Origin: Listeria ivanovii subsp. londoniensis
GTDB taxonomy: Bacteria > Bacillota > Bacilli > Lactobacillales > Listeriaceae
Direction: 5' to 3'
Assembly (NCBI RefSeq): GCF_000763495.1
Contig: NZ_CP009576.1
Span: 2,833,001 to 2,897,000, forward strand
Length of the DNA stretch: 64,000 nucleotides
The notes under the pieces are model-generated. The model ran no database searches. It was not told the origin of the DNA and was given only the letters and a program-made list of their open reading frames with translations. Below are positions 11,415-20,822 of this stretch, piece by piece. A program made the position numbers and the translations under genes. Within the stretch, counting starts at the first letter, position 1, and every line of letters begins with the position of its first letter.

Positions 11415-11838
11415 TTGCTTCACCACCAATTTCTTCACGTTTAACGATCTTAGTTTTGACCGGCAGTTTATGTGCTGCTAGACGTAATGCTTCACGCGCT
11501 ACATCTTCAGGAACACCTGCGATTTCAAACATAATTTTGCCACGTTTGACTGGGCTTACCCAACCTTCCGGAGCACCTTTACCTTTACCCATCCGAACCC
11601 CGATTGGTTTAGAAGTGTAAGATTTATGAGGGAAAATTTTAATCCAAACTTTACCGCCACGTTTCATGTAACGAGTCATTGCGATACGAGCTGCTTCGAT
11701 TTGACGGTTTGTAATCCAAGAAGCTTCAACTGCTTGAAGACCGTATTCACCAAATGCAACTTCAGTTCCGCCTTTCGCGCGTCCACGCATGTTTCCACGG
11801 AATTCACGACGGTATTTTACACGTTTAGGAACTAACAT
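11404..11838 (-). CDS. rplP: 50S ribosomal protein L16
   Basis: 144 residues, [20 protein letters not shown], including GRGKGAPE-like loop [16 protein letters not shown]16 positions A-site tRNA next to the peptidyl transferase centre. It starts 2 nt after the rpsC stop codon. Confidence 0.98.
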
Positions 11839-11840
11839 TA

Positions 11841-12497
11841 TTATTTTCCTCCTTCCACATTGTTTTTCTTCGTAGGAAGGACTTCGCCACGGTAGATCCA
11901 GACTTTAACGCCTAGTTTACCATAAGTTGTGTCAGCTTCTTCCCATGCGTAGTCGATATCGGCACGCAATGTATGAAGAGGTACTGTTCCTTCGCTATAG
12001 TGTTCAGCACGAGCGATATCCGCTCCGCCAAGACGACCAGATACTTGAGTTTTGATACCTTTTGCTCCAGCACGCATAGTACGTTGGATAGCTTGTTTTT
12101 GCGCACGACGGAAAGATACACGACCTTCCAATTGACGAGCGATATTTTCAGCAACCAATTTTGCGTCTAGGTCAGCACGTTTGATTTCTACGATGTTGAT
12201 ATGAACACGTTTTTGAGTAAGTTCGTTTAAGTTTTTGCGTAATGCTTCAACTTCTGAACCACCTTTACCGATAACCATACCAGGTTTAGCAGTATGAATT
12301 GTGATATTCACACGGTTAGCTGCACGTTCGATTTCTACACGAGAAACAGAAGCGTCAGATAGACGTTTTGCAACATAATCACGGATGCGTAAATCTTCAT
12401 GTAAGAAGTCCGCATAATCTTTTTCCGCGTACCATTTGGAGTCCCAATCACGGATGACACCGATACGCATACCTATTGGATGTACTTTTTGACCCAC
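11841..12497 (-). CDS. rpsC: 30S ribosomal protein S3
   Basis: 218 residues, [23 protein letters not shown] domain around residues 40-105 carries the GxxG loop in [13 protein letters not shown]3 lines the mRNA entry channel with S4 and S5 and contributes to helicase activity. The rplV stop is 3 nt upstream. Confidence 0.98.
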
Positions 12498-12500
12498 GAA

Positions 12501-12857
12501 TTATCCCTCCTTCACTTCAGATACCACAACTGTAATGTGGCTAGTACGTTTGTTAATTGCACTTGCACGACCTTGTGCACGGGGACGGAAACGTTTAAGT
12601 GTTGGACCTTCGTCAACAAATGCTTCCTCAACTACAAGGTTGTTAATGTCTAAATCATAGTTATGCTCTGCGTTAGCAATAGCGGATTTTAATACTTTTT
12701 CAATAATTGGGGAAGCTGATCTTGGAGTATACTTCAAGATTGCAATTGCTTCGCCAACTTGCTTGCCTCGAATTAAATCAATGACGATTCTAGCTTTGCG
12801 AGGAGCAATACGAACCGTTTTGGCAACGGCTTTTGCGCTTGTAACTTCACTTGCCAT
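12501..12857 (-). CDS. rplV: 50S ribosomal protein L22
   Basis: 118 residues. The extended beta-hairpin ([20 protein letters not shown]) lines the exit tunnel, where insertions give macrolide resistance in other species; no insertion is visible. GAGAGGAGGATATCCTA precedes ATG. Confidence 0.98.
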
Positions 12858-12877
12858 TAGGATATCCTCCTCTCAAA

Positions 12878-13156
12878 TTAGCGTTTAGTTTTTTTATCGT
12901 CGCCCGCATGACCGCGGTACGTACGAGTTGGTGCGAATTCGCCCAGTTTGTGTCCTACCATATCTTCTTGAACATAAACAGGAACGTGTTTACGTCCATC
13001 ATATACTGCGATTGTTTGTCCAACAAAAGTTGGGAAAATCGTGGAGCGACGAGACCAAGTTTTAATTACTTGTTTCTTTTCGCTTTCTGCTGCTGCTTCC
13101 ACTTTCTTCATCAAGTGGTCATCAACAAAAGGTCCTTTTTTCAAACTACGACCCAT
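12878..13156 (-). CDS. rpsS: 30S ribosomal protein S19
   Basis: 92 residues, [20 protein letters not shown]. It is in the 30S head, partner of S13, and ends [27 protein letters not shown] precedes ATG. The 87-nt gap to rplB holds no gene. Confidence 0.98.
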   Translation of the reverse strand: MGRSLKKGPFVDDHLMKKVEAAAESEKKQVIKTWSRRSTIFPTFVGQTIAVYDGRKHVPVYVQEDMVGHKLGEFAPTRTYRGHAGDDKKTKR

Positions 13157-13243
13157 GACGGAACCTCCCTTCGCATAGTCAGGAAGCTAAGAACGCTTGT
13201 CCTCGCTATCCTGCTACCAATTTTATTCAATCTATTAATCCGA

Positions 13244-14077
13244 TTATTTTTTCTTACGACGACGTACGATAAATTTATCGGAGTTGTTATTTTTCTTACG
13301 TGTTTTGTATCCAAGAGTTGGTTTACCCCATGGAGACATTGGCGATTTACGACCGATTGGAGCTTTACCTTCACCACCACCGTGTGGGTGATCATTCGGG
13401 TTCATTACAGACCCACGAACAGTTGGGCGTTTACCCATCCAACGAGAACGACCTGCTTTACCGATGTTGATAAGTTCGTGTTGTTCGTTACCTACTTGAC
13501 CGATTGTAGCGCGACAAGTGGAAAGGATCATGCGAACTTCACCAGAGTTTAAGCGGATTAATACGTATTTGCCTTCTTTACCAAGCACTTGAGCACTTGT
13601 TCCAGCTGAACGTACTAGTTGTCCACCTTTACCAGGTTTCATTTCGATATTGTGGATAACAGTACCCACTGGAATATCTTTTAATTCTAGTGCATTACCG
13701 ATTTTGATGTCGGCTTCTGCTCCTGAATAAATTGTTTGACCTACTTCAAGGCCTTTTGCTGCGATGATGTAGCGTTTTTCTCCATCAGCATAGTTGATTA
13801 GAGCAATATTAGCAGAACGGTTTGGATCGTACTCGATTGTTGCAACGCGTCCTGGAATACCATCTTTGTTACGTTTGAAATCAATCACGCGGTATTGGCG
13901 TTTATGGCCACCGCCGTGATGACGAACAGTTAACTTACCTTGGTTATTGCGTCCGGCTTTCTTTTTAAGAGGACGTAGTAAAGATTTTTCTGGAGTACTT
14001 GTAGTAATCTCAGCAAAATCTGAACTAGTCATATGCCGGCGCCCGTTTGTGGTAGGTTTATACTTTTTGATCGCCAT
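13244..14077 (-). CDS. rplB: 50S ribosomal protein L2
   Basis: 277 residues, [20 protein letters not shown]. The SH3-like domain and the C-terminal loop [19 protein letters not shown], with the universally conserved histidine near the peptidyl transferase centre, are intact. AGGAGGGGAAACA precedes ATG. Confidence 0.99.
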   Translation of the reverse strand: MAIKKYKPTTNGRRHMTSSDFAEITTSTPEKSLLRPLKKKAGRNNQGKLTVRHHGGGHKRQYRVIDFKRNKDGIPGRVATIEYDPNRSANIALINYADGEKRYIIAAKGLEVGQTIYSGAEADIKIGNALELKDIPVGTVIHNIEMKPGKGGQLVRSAGTSAQVLGKEGKYVLIRLNSGEVRMILSTCRATIGQVGNEQHELINIGKAGRSRWMGKRPTVRGSVMNPNDHPHGGGEGKAPIGRKSPMSPWGKPTLGYKTRKKNNNSDKFIVRRRKKK

Positions 14078-14118
14078 TGTTTCCCCTCCTCGTTAGATTT
14101 ATTTAAAAGTTAGACGAA

Positions 14119-14403
14119 TTACACTTCAAAGAATTGAATTTCTTTGCTGTCAGCTGTAACAGTAACAATCGCTTTACGGCGTTTGTTAGTGTAACCTGCA
14201 TAACGGCCCATACGTTTAAGTTTGCCTTTGTAATTCATTACGTTTACTTTAGCAACTTTTACGTCAAAAATTTCTTCAACTGCGTATTTCACTTGCGTTT
14301 TAGTTGCGCGAGTATCTACTTCAAAAGTATATTTCTTATCGTCGAGAATGCTTGTAGATTCTTCAGTTACAACTGGGCGCTTAATGATGTCGCGTGCATC
14401 CAT
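14119..14403 (-). CDS. rplW: 50S ribosomal protein L23
   Basis: 94 residues, [21 protein letters not shown]23 forms the docking site for trigger factor and SRP at the tunnel exit. Its start overlaps the rplD stop by one base, indicating translational coupling. Confidence 0.98.
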   Translation of the reverse strand: MDARDIIKRPVVTEESTSILDDKKYTFEVDTRATKTQVKYAVEEIFDVKVAKVNVMNYKGKLKRMGRYAGYTNKRRKAIVTVTADSKEIQFFEV

Positions 14404-15026
14404 TATGCGAGCACCTCCTCTACTTTTTCGACAGCTGCTTTAGTGATAATTAACTTATCATGTTTAGCAACTTCTAGTACTGAGATACTTTCAGCCGGAA
14501 TAACTGTAATGCCTTGTAAGTTGCGTGCAGATAATTCTACATTTTCACTTTCACCAGCAACTACGATTAGTGCCTTAGTATCTACAGAGATATTTTTAAG
14601 AAAAGCCGCAAATTCTTTTGTTTTAGGAGCATCGAAAGTTAAACCTTCAAGTACTACTAATTTTTCTTCATTTACTTTAGAAGAAAGAATTGATTTAATC
14701 GCTAAACGACGAACTTTCTTAGGTAATTTGTAAGCATATGAACGAGGTGTTGGGCCGAATACGACACCACCGCCACGCCATTGTGGGGAACGGATTGAAC
14801 CTTGGCGGGCACGACCTGTACCTTTTTGACGCCATGGTTTACGTCCGCCACCACGTACTTCTGAACGATTTTTTACTTTGTGAGTCCCTTGACGTAGGGA
14901 TGCACGTTGGCTCAAAATCACATCAACAACAACTTTTTCATTTGGTTCGATACCGAAAACAGTGTCGTTTAAAGTAATTTCGCCAGCGTTTGTTCCATCT
15001 TGTTTAAGTAAGCTTAATTTTGGCAT
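14403..15026 (-). CDS. rplD: 50S ribosomal protein L4
   Basis: 207 residues, [20 protein letters not shown]. The tunnel loop ([19 protein letters not shown]) is intact. L4 represses its own S10 operon through the leader in E. coli; a leader of comparable length exists here upstream of rpsJ. AAAGGAGGACTAACGA precedes ATG. Confidence 0.98.
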   Translation of the reverse strand: MPKLSLLKQDGTNAGEITLNDTVFGIEPNEKVVVDVILSQRASLRQGTHKVKNRSEVRGGGRKPWRQKGTGRARQGSIRSPQWRGGGVVFGPTPRSYAYKLPKKVRRLAIKSILSSKVNEEKLVVLEGLTFDAPKTKEFAAFLKNISVDTKALIVVAGESENVELSARNLQGITVIPAESISVLEVAKHDKLIITKAAVEKVEEVLA

Positions 15027-15051
15027 TCGTTAGTCCTCCTTTCCAAATAAA

Positions 15052-15681
15052 TTATTTTGCTTTAGTAGCAGTTTTAATTTGAACTAATGCTTTTTTAGCG
15101 CCTGGAACGTTACCTTTTACTAAAAGAACGTTCTTTTCAACGTCTACTTTAACGATTTCTAGGTTTTGGATAGTGATTTGTTCTCCACCCATACGACCTG
15201 GAAGTAGTTTATTTTTGAAAACACGGTTAGGTGCTACTGGACCCATTGAACCTGGGCGACGATGGTAACGAGAACCATGGGCCATAGGGCCGCGTGATTG
15301 TCCGTGGCGTTTAATAACACCTTGGAATCCTTTACCTTTCGATACGCCTGTCGCGTCGATGATGTCACCTTCTGCGAATACGTCTACTTTTACTTCTGCA
15401 CCAATCTCATACTCGTCTAAGTTTACATCGCGGAATTCGCGAATGAAGCGCTTAGGAGTAGTATTGGCTTTTGCTACATGACCTTGTTCGGGTTTGTTTG
15501 ACAATTTTGCTCTCTTATCTTCGAAACCGATTTGCACAGCTTCGTAGCCATCAGTTTCAACAGTTTTCTTTTGAAGTACCACGTTTTGTGCTGCTTCGAT
15601 AACTGTTACTGGAATAAGTTCGCCGTTTTCAGTGAAAACTTGTGTCATCCCTACTTTTCTACCTAAGATTCCTTTGGTCAT
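15052..15681 (-). CDS. rplC: 50S ribosomal protein L3
   Basis: 209 residues, [20 protein letters not shown], with the long central extension ([19 protein letters not shown]) that reaches the peptidyl transferase centre. AGGAGGTGTGACTC precedes ATG. Second gene of the S10 operon. Confidence 0.99.
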   Translation of the reverse strand: MTKGILGRKVGMTQVFTENGELIPVTVIEAAQNVVLQKKTVETDGYEAVQIGFEDKRAKLSNKPEQGHVAKANTTPKRFIREFRDVNLDEYEIGAEVKVDVFAEGDIIDATGVSKGKGFQGVIKRHGQSRGPMAHGSRYHRRPGSMGPVAPNRVFKNKLLPGRMGGEQITIQNLEIVKVDVEKNVLLVKGNVPGAKKALVQIKTATKAK

Positions 15682-15715
15682 GAGTCACACCTCCTGTTAA
15701 TTTAATATATTCTTA

Positions 15716-16204
<489 letters not shown>

Positions 16205-16210
16205 TTATCT

Positions 16211-16239
16211 ATTATACACGGGTTAAGCATAGTAATCAA
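16211..16239 (-). promoter_or_regulatory. Promoter of the S10-spc-alpha operon
   Basis: Minus strand: -35 TTGATT (16234-16239), 17-bp spacer, perfect -10 TATAAT (16211-16216). A transcript start near 16204 is predicted. Confidence 0.85.
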
Positions 16240-16350
16240 CCGCTTTTCGAAAAAAGTTTTAAGTTACTTTTACCGGACTGTTTATAATAGAAAAAATAAG
16301 AAATAAATATAATGAAATATAGCTCTACATAAGGATTTCATACCACAAAA

Positions 16351-16376
16351 AATATCCGTAAAAAAATCCGGATATT
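16351..16376 (-). terminator. Terminator after fmnA
   Basis: Minus strand AATATCCG ... CGGATATT stem with an A/T-rich loop followed by a T-run. It begins immediately after the fmnA stop and keeps EET transcription out of the ribosomal promoter region. About 110 bp between it and the S10 promoter show nothing else. Confidence 0.85.
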
Positions 16377-17177
16377 TTATGTTGTTCGCAATACTATCAA
16401 ACCTATCGTTAAAAGAACCATTACGAGACCAGCAATCAAATCTCCTATATGCCAGTGCAGTATTCGAAATCGAGTTCTCCCTTCGCCACCTTGGTATCCT
16501 CTCGCTTCCATCGCATCAGCTAATTCTTCTGCTCGGTTAAAGGAACTAACGAATAGCGGAATGAAAATCGGGACTACAATTTTCATTTGTTCAAATAAAT
16601 TCCCCTCACCAAAGTCCACGCCACGCGCCCGCTGTGCTTTCATAATCTTGTCTGTTTCACCCATGAGTGTTGGAATAAAGCGCAGCGCAACCGAAATCAT
16701 TAACGCAATGTCATTCACCGGCACTTTTACGACAGCAAAAGGTCGAAGGATATACGCAATTGCATCAGTTAAATTCATTGGTGTTGTGGTTAGTGTAATT
16801 ACTGTAGACATCATAATAATTAGTACAAATCGCAAAAATACAAATATCCCATTCAAAAGCCCAAATGACGAGATTGTAAACGGACCCCAGTCAAAGAAAA
16901 TAGTACCACCACTTGTAAATAAAATTTGCATAACAACCGTAAATAAAATTAACCAAATTAACGGCTTAACACCTTTAATAAATACTTTTAATTTAATTCC
17001 GGTCATTTGAATAACCATTAGCGTGAATAGAACCATTAAAGCATAGGTCCACCAATTATTCGCTAAAAATAAAATACCAATATAATAAAAGCCCGCGAGT
17101 AGCTTTGTCCGCGCATCAAGACCATGAATCAGGGACTCCCCTGGCACAAAACGACCTAATATTAATTTTTCTATCAT
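16377..17177 (-). CDS. fmnA: EcfT-family transmembrane protein FmnA
   Basis: 266 residues, about five hydrophobic segments and the EcfT coupling motif MKAQRARG (around residue 180) followed by MEARGYQGG. EcfT proteins couple an S-component and two ATPases of energy-coupling-factor transporters. No ATPase or S-component lies beside it, unlike a normal ecf operon. Its place in the EET gene cluster matches Listeria FmnA, reported to work with RibU and the ECF ATPases to move flavin outward for FmnB. The function rests on that published locus; the sequence itself only shows the EcfT fold. Confidence 0.85.
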   Translation of the reverse strand: MIEKLILGRFVPGESLIHGLDARTKLLAGFYYIGILFLANNWWTYALMVLFTLMVIQMTGIKLKVFIKGVKPLIWLILFTVVMQILFTSGGTIFFDWGPFTISSFGLLNGIFVFLRFVLIIMMSTVITLTTTPMNLTDAIAYILRPFAVVKVPVNDIALMISVALRFIPTLMGETDKIMKAQRARGVDFGEGNLFEQMKIVVPIFIPLFVSSFNRAEELADAMEARGYQGGEGRTRFRILHWHIGDLIAGLVMVLLTIGLIVLRTT

Positions 17178-17196
17178 CCAAAGAAGCCCCCTTTAT

Positions 17197-18156
17197 TCAA
17201 ACCAACTGCTGAAGTACAATACTCACTGCCATCAAGATTGTCAAAGTCGCATTAATCAATACGAAGTTGCGAATTCCAATGACAAACGTTTTTGACTTTA
17301 CTTGCTCCTTATTGAATTTAACTAAATTGCGATAAACCGGATAGGCTACTAACAGCGAAAGTAACATGATAGGATGCAAGAAACCAACTATAACCGAAAC
17401 TACCACTGCTAAAAACGATGCATAATACAAACCATTAAATAAAATGATGCCCATTTTTCTACCTATATAATAAGGTAGTGTGTAACGATGGTTTCTAATA
17501 TCTTCGTCTAAATCACACAAATTATTCGCCAACATGATATTTGCAATCGTGAAAATACACGGTAAGGATACCACACCTATTCGAATGATTTCTATTAAAT
17601 TGAACTGAATAGTTACCAATTCTCCTTGCCACAGTAAATTAGCAATTCCAGCATCATAGGCGTTGACATAAACAGCAAGAAAAAATATCCCAAATCCCAT
17701 CGTTACTCCGGAAAAAATTTCACCGAGCGGCATGCGTGAAAGCGGTACTGGGCCAAATGTATATAGAATTCCTATACAAAAACACACAAAACCGATTAAA
17801 AGTACAAGTAAATCAGTCCGAACAACTAGCCACACACCTAACCCTGTTGCGATAAAAAACATCAGAAAAATGGTGATGATTACTGTTCGTTCAGAAATCC
17901 GTTCTTGTCCAATAACATTACTCGTCGTCCGATAATCATAATCGTGATTATCGGTCGCTTTGCGGTAATCCATATAATTATTTATCGCTGTTGTAGTTAA
18001 ATCAAATATTAACATAGAACCAAAAAAAATTAATGTATTAACTGGTTTGAAAAGATCATATTGATAGACAACAAACAGCGTCCCTAACATAAATGGGAAT
18101 ACGCTAGCAATCTTAGTTTGGATTTCCACTAATTTTAAAAAAGATGGAATCGACAT
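17197..18156 (-). CDS. dmkA: UbiA-family prenyltransferase DmkA (MenA-like)
   Basis: 319 residues with about eight to nine membrane segments. The two Asp-rich motifs NNYMDYRKATD (about 58-68) and NNLCDLDED (about 211-219) bind prenyl diphosphate through Mg. It is related to MenA, which joins DHNA and a polyprenyl chain to give demethylmenaquinone. In Listeria this second copy makes the quinone used for extracellular electron transfer. It lies 19 nt before fmnA in the same operon. Pairing with the prenyl synthase dmkB across the divergent locus supports the role. Confidence 0.88.
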   Translation of the reverse strand: MSIPSFLKLVEIQTKIASVFPFMLGTLFVVYQYDLFKPVNTLIFFGSMLIFDLTTTAINNYMDYRKATDNHDYDYRTTSNVIGQERISERTVIITIFLMFFIATGLGVWLVVRTDLLVLLIGFVCFCIGILYTFGPVPLSRMPLGEIFSGVTMGFGIFFLAVYVNAYDAGIANLLWQGELVTIQFNLIEIIRIGVVSLPCIFTIANIMLANNLCDLDEDIRNHRYTLPYYIGRKMGIILFNGLYYASFLAVVVSVIVGFLHPIMLLSLLVAYPVYRNLVKFNKEQVKSKTFVIGIRNFVLINATLTILMAVSIVLQQLV

Positions 18157-18237
18157 AATCCCTTTTTAACCCCTTTCTGACATAAAGTGAGCAGATTCAA
18201 GAAAAGTTCTGCCCACTTCCTTCTATATTAGATAGCT

Positions 18238-19317
18238 TTATTTCAATGTGTCCATTTCGAAATTTTTATCTGTTAATTCGAATTGCCCTTTTAATCCCGA
18301 TGTTTCGTATACTTTCTTATCTTTACTAATGAAAATTGCGTCTACACCATCAAATTGTTCAATGTAGTCCATTCCTCCTTTAATTCCTTTGGAGAAAGTG
18401 GCAGTGGACAGGCCATCGCCATCGATTGATTTTTTAGATACTATGGAAACACCAGCGATATCGTTGTCGAACGGATAACCTGTTTTCGGATCTAAAATAT
18501 GGTGATAAGTTTTTCCGTCTACTTCTAAATATCGTTCATAAATACCTGATGTAACAATCGACATGTTAGCTTCTGGAAGTTTCCCAATCACACTACCGCG
18601 CGGGGAAAATGGATCCTGAATACCAACATTCCATTTGTTTCCATTTGGATTATTTCCTTGAACGTAAATATTTCCACCTAAATCAATAATCGAAGTTGTT
18701 ACTTTATTTTCTTTAAATATTTTTAGTGTTTCATCAGTAATGTAACCTTTAGCAATAGCTCCTAAATCTAGTTCCATTCCTTCTTTTTCGAGATAAACGG
18801 TTTTATCTTTATCATTCATGGTAACGTCTTTGTAGTTAATTAATGGTAAAACAGCATCGATTTCTGCTTGCGAAGGTTTACGGGCATCAGAAAAACCAAT
18901 ATGCCATAAAGAAGTTAGCGGACCAACAGTAATATCAAAGCTACCGCCAGAATTCTCCGAGTACTTAAGACCTTCTTGAATTAAGTAGTAGACATCATCT
19001 GAAACTTTTACTGGTTTCTTTCCAGCTTGTTCGTTGATTTTATCTACTTCGGATGTTTTTCCAGAATCACTTGTAGTAATTTTAGCAGCTAATTCTTTAA
19101 TTCGATCAAAACCTTTATCAAGAACTGCTTCTTTGTCTTTATCGTAAATTTTTAGTGTAACAACCGTCCCCATAAGGAAGTCCGTTTTTGAGTATGGTTG
19201 ATCCATTAAGTTTTTCGAATCGCTTGGTTCTTTCGTTGTCTCCTCTTTGGCATTTCCACAAGCCGACACAATGAGCGCCAACATCATTATCGAAAGTATC
19301 ATTTTCCATTTTTTCAT
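18238..19317 (-). CDS. fmnB: Extracellular FAD:protein FMN transferase FmnB (ApbE family)
   Basis: 359 residues. A lipoprotein signal (MKKWKMILSIMMLALIVSAC, lipobox VSAC) places it on the outer face of the membrane. The ApbE domain shows GAIAKGYITDE, DLGGNIYVQG and HHILDPKTGYP blocks. ApbE enzymes transfer FMN from FAD to threonine or serine of target proteins; the neighbouring PplA carries two such target motifs. An imperfect hairpin (18187-18217, GTGGGCAGA / TCTGCTCAC) in the 81-bp gap to dmkA could reduce downstream expression. Confidence 0.92.
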   Translation of the reverse strand: MKKWKMILSIMMLALIVSACGNAKEETTKEPSDSKNLMDQPYSKTDFLMGTVVTLKIYDKDKEAVLDKGFDRIKELAAKITTSDSGKTSEVDKINEQAGKKPVKVSDDVYYLIQEGLKYSENSGGSFDITVGPLTSLWHIGFSDARKPSQAEIDAVLPLINYKDVTMNDKDKTVYLEKEGMELDLGAIAKGYITDETLKIFKENKVTTSIIDLGGNIYVQGNNPNGNKWNVGIQDPFSPRGSVIGKLPEANMSIVTSGIYERYLEVDGKTYHHILDPKTGYPFDNDIAGVSIVSKKSIDGDGLSTATFSKGIKGGMDYIEQFDGVDAIFISKDKKVYETSGLKGQFELTDKNFEMDTLK

Positions 19318-19426
19318 TAGCTTTTACACCTTTCTAATCATGATCTTTACTTGAACAACTATAGCGTAATTGCAGGAATAAATCTACAGTAAAATGGGGT
19401 AATCCCTTGTTTTTTGATAAAAAAAG

Positions 19427-19454
19427 CGGCTAGCCCAAGAATATGGACCAGCCG
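19427..19454 (-). terminator. Terminator after pplA
   Basis: Minus strand CGGCTGGTCC ... GGGCTAGCCG (one G-T pair) followed by CTTTTTTT. It separates pplA from fmnB; fmnB, dmkA and fmnA therefore depend on read-through or on a start in 19318-19426, where I see no strong promoter. Confidence 0.85.
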
Positions 19455-19477
19455 TTTTGTACGTTTCTTTGCAAAAA

Positions 19478-20377
19478 TTATTCAGCTTCTACTAGGTTGT
19501 ACACTTTGATTGTATCAGTGTCGCCATTTTGAGCTGCATTTTCAAGTTGTGCAGCGTAGATTTTGAATTGGTTAGAAGAGTTAGTAGCTCCAGAAACTGT
19601 ATCTACTTCAGCAGGGCTTTGTTTGTCTACTAGAGATTTGTTAAGTGCTGGAATATACTCAGCTGGACCAGTACCAGATTTAGCTTTCATGTTTTTCTCG
19701 TAGTCAGCATCGTCTGATTTAAGGTTACCATCTTTATCAACATAGTTGTAATCAGATTTAGTGATTTTGCCATCTTTTACGTCAATGCTGAATACTACAC
19801 GGTAATCATGTGCGTAATTTTGTTCTTCTAATTTGTATGTTCCATCTTCCATTTCAGCTAAGTTGTTGATGGAAATTGTAGTTGTATCAGCTTTTTGAGC
19901 TGCTTGAATTAATTGGTTGGCGTAGTTGATGAAAGCGTCAGAAGAATGAGTTGCTCCTGAAACTACTTCTACAGATGCTGCTGCTTGATTTTTAACTAAA
20001 GAATCGCTTAGTTGTTTCAAGTATTCTTGAGGACCAGTTCCTACTTTGTCTTTCATAGCTTTTTCGTAGTCTGCATCTTCAGATTTTAATTTACCATCTT
20101 TATTTTTGTAATCGTAGTTAGCTTTTGTAATTTTGCCATCTTTCACTTCGATGGACATAAATGCTTTCCAGCCTTTGTCATCGTAATTTTTTTCTTCTAA
20201 TTTGTAAGTACCGTCAGTCATAGTACCATCAGTTTTTGCTGTTTTCTTTGTTTCTGTTTGTTTTGTGTCTGTGTCCTTCTTATCTTTGCTGCTGTCGTCG
20301 CTACTACCGCAACCTACTAGTAATAAACTTGAAGCCATTACTACGGTAATACCCATTGCTACTTTTTTCAATTTCAT
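19478..20377 (-). CDS. pplA: FMN-bearing electron transfer lipoprotein PplA
   Basis: 299 residues starting MKLKKVAMGITVVMASSLLL with lipobox LVGC. The ATG at 20377 is preferred to an in-frame GTG four codons upstream because GGTGGGAG lies between them. After a Lys/Thr/Asp-rich linker come two tandem repeats of about 120 residues, each with DGTYKLEE...YDDKG or ...YAHDY and each ending in an FMN-attachment motif (VSGATHSSDAF and VSGATNSSNQF). FmnB is expected to load FMN on both. The protein carries electrons from the quinone pool to iron or other outside acceptors. In L. monocytogenes its signal peptide also yields the pPplA pheromone. Confidence 0.93.
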   Translation of the reverse strand: MKLKKVAMGITVVMASSLLLVGCGSSDDSSKDKKDTDTKQTETKKTAKTDGTMTDGTYKLEEKNYDDKGWKAFMSIEVKDGKITKANYDYKNKDGKLKSEDADYEKAMKDKVGTGPQEYLKQLSDSLVKNQAAASVEVVSGATHSSDAFINYANQLIQAAQKADTTTISINNLAEMEDGTYKLEEQNYAHDYRVVFSIDVKDGKITKSDYNYVDKDGNLKSDDADYEKNMKAKSGTGPAEYIPALNKSLVDKQSPAEVDTVSGATNSSNQFKIYAAQLENAAQNGDTDTIKVYNLVEAE

Positions 20378-20472
20378 ATTTGCTCCCACCTTTTGTTTTA
20401 TTAAAACGTTGATTGTGATAACGTGAACACAAACGGATAGTTTGCGAAAGCGATATCACTTTTACAATACAA

Positions 20473-20501
20473 ATGATACCATCAGCGCTCGCTTTTGTCT
20501 A
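20473..20501 (-). promoter_or_regulatory. Promoter of pplA
   Basis: Minus strand -35 TAGACA (20496-20501), 17-bp spacer, -10 TATCAT (20473-20478) preceded by TGG, an extended -10. The remaining roughly 320 bp of this divergent intergenic region (20502-20822) must hold the ndh2 promoter, but I see only A/T-rich candidates there and no clear one. Confidence 0.6.
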
Positions 20502-20822
20502 CTGTAATTCTAAAGACATAATTTATCTAATTTTCTAAATAATGACTATTGATGTATAAAGCAATAGTCAAACCATGATTTATCAGGTAAATTGCAAACA
20601 AAAATGTCGAAAAACCTAGATAAAACAAGGACTTTATAACTGCTTAATTTTATCCTATTTGCATAAAGACCTATTTTTTACTTTTTAGATTAGAATTGTT
20701 CTATACTATCTAGACATTAGTAGTAGGTTTCTGTTAAACTATGATAGGTTATATTAATACTGTGGGGAATTTTGGACTCATTTTATTTTTGTGAATAAAC
20801 TTACAAGGAGTTGAGGAAGCAT

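Noticed and set aside
12851-13552. 233-codon plus-strand frame opposite rplV, rpsS and rplB
   Set aside because: Antisense shadow of three certain ribosomal genes; no ribosome binding site and no recognisable domain.
14134-14733. 199-codon plus-strand frame opposite rplW and rplD
   Set aside because: Shadow; the sense genes are full length and certain.
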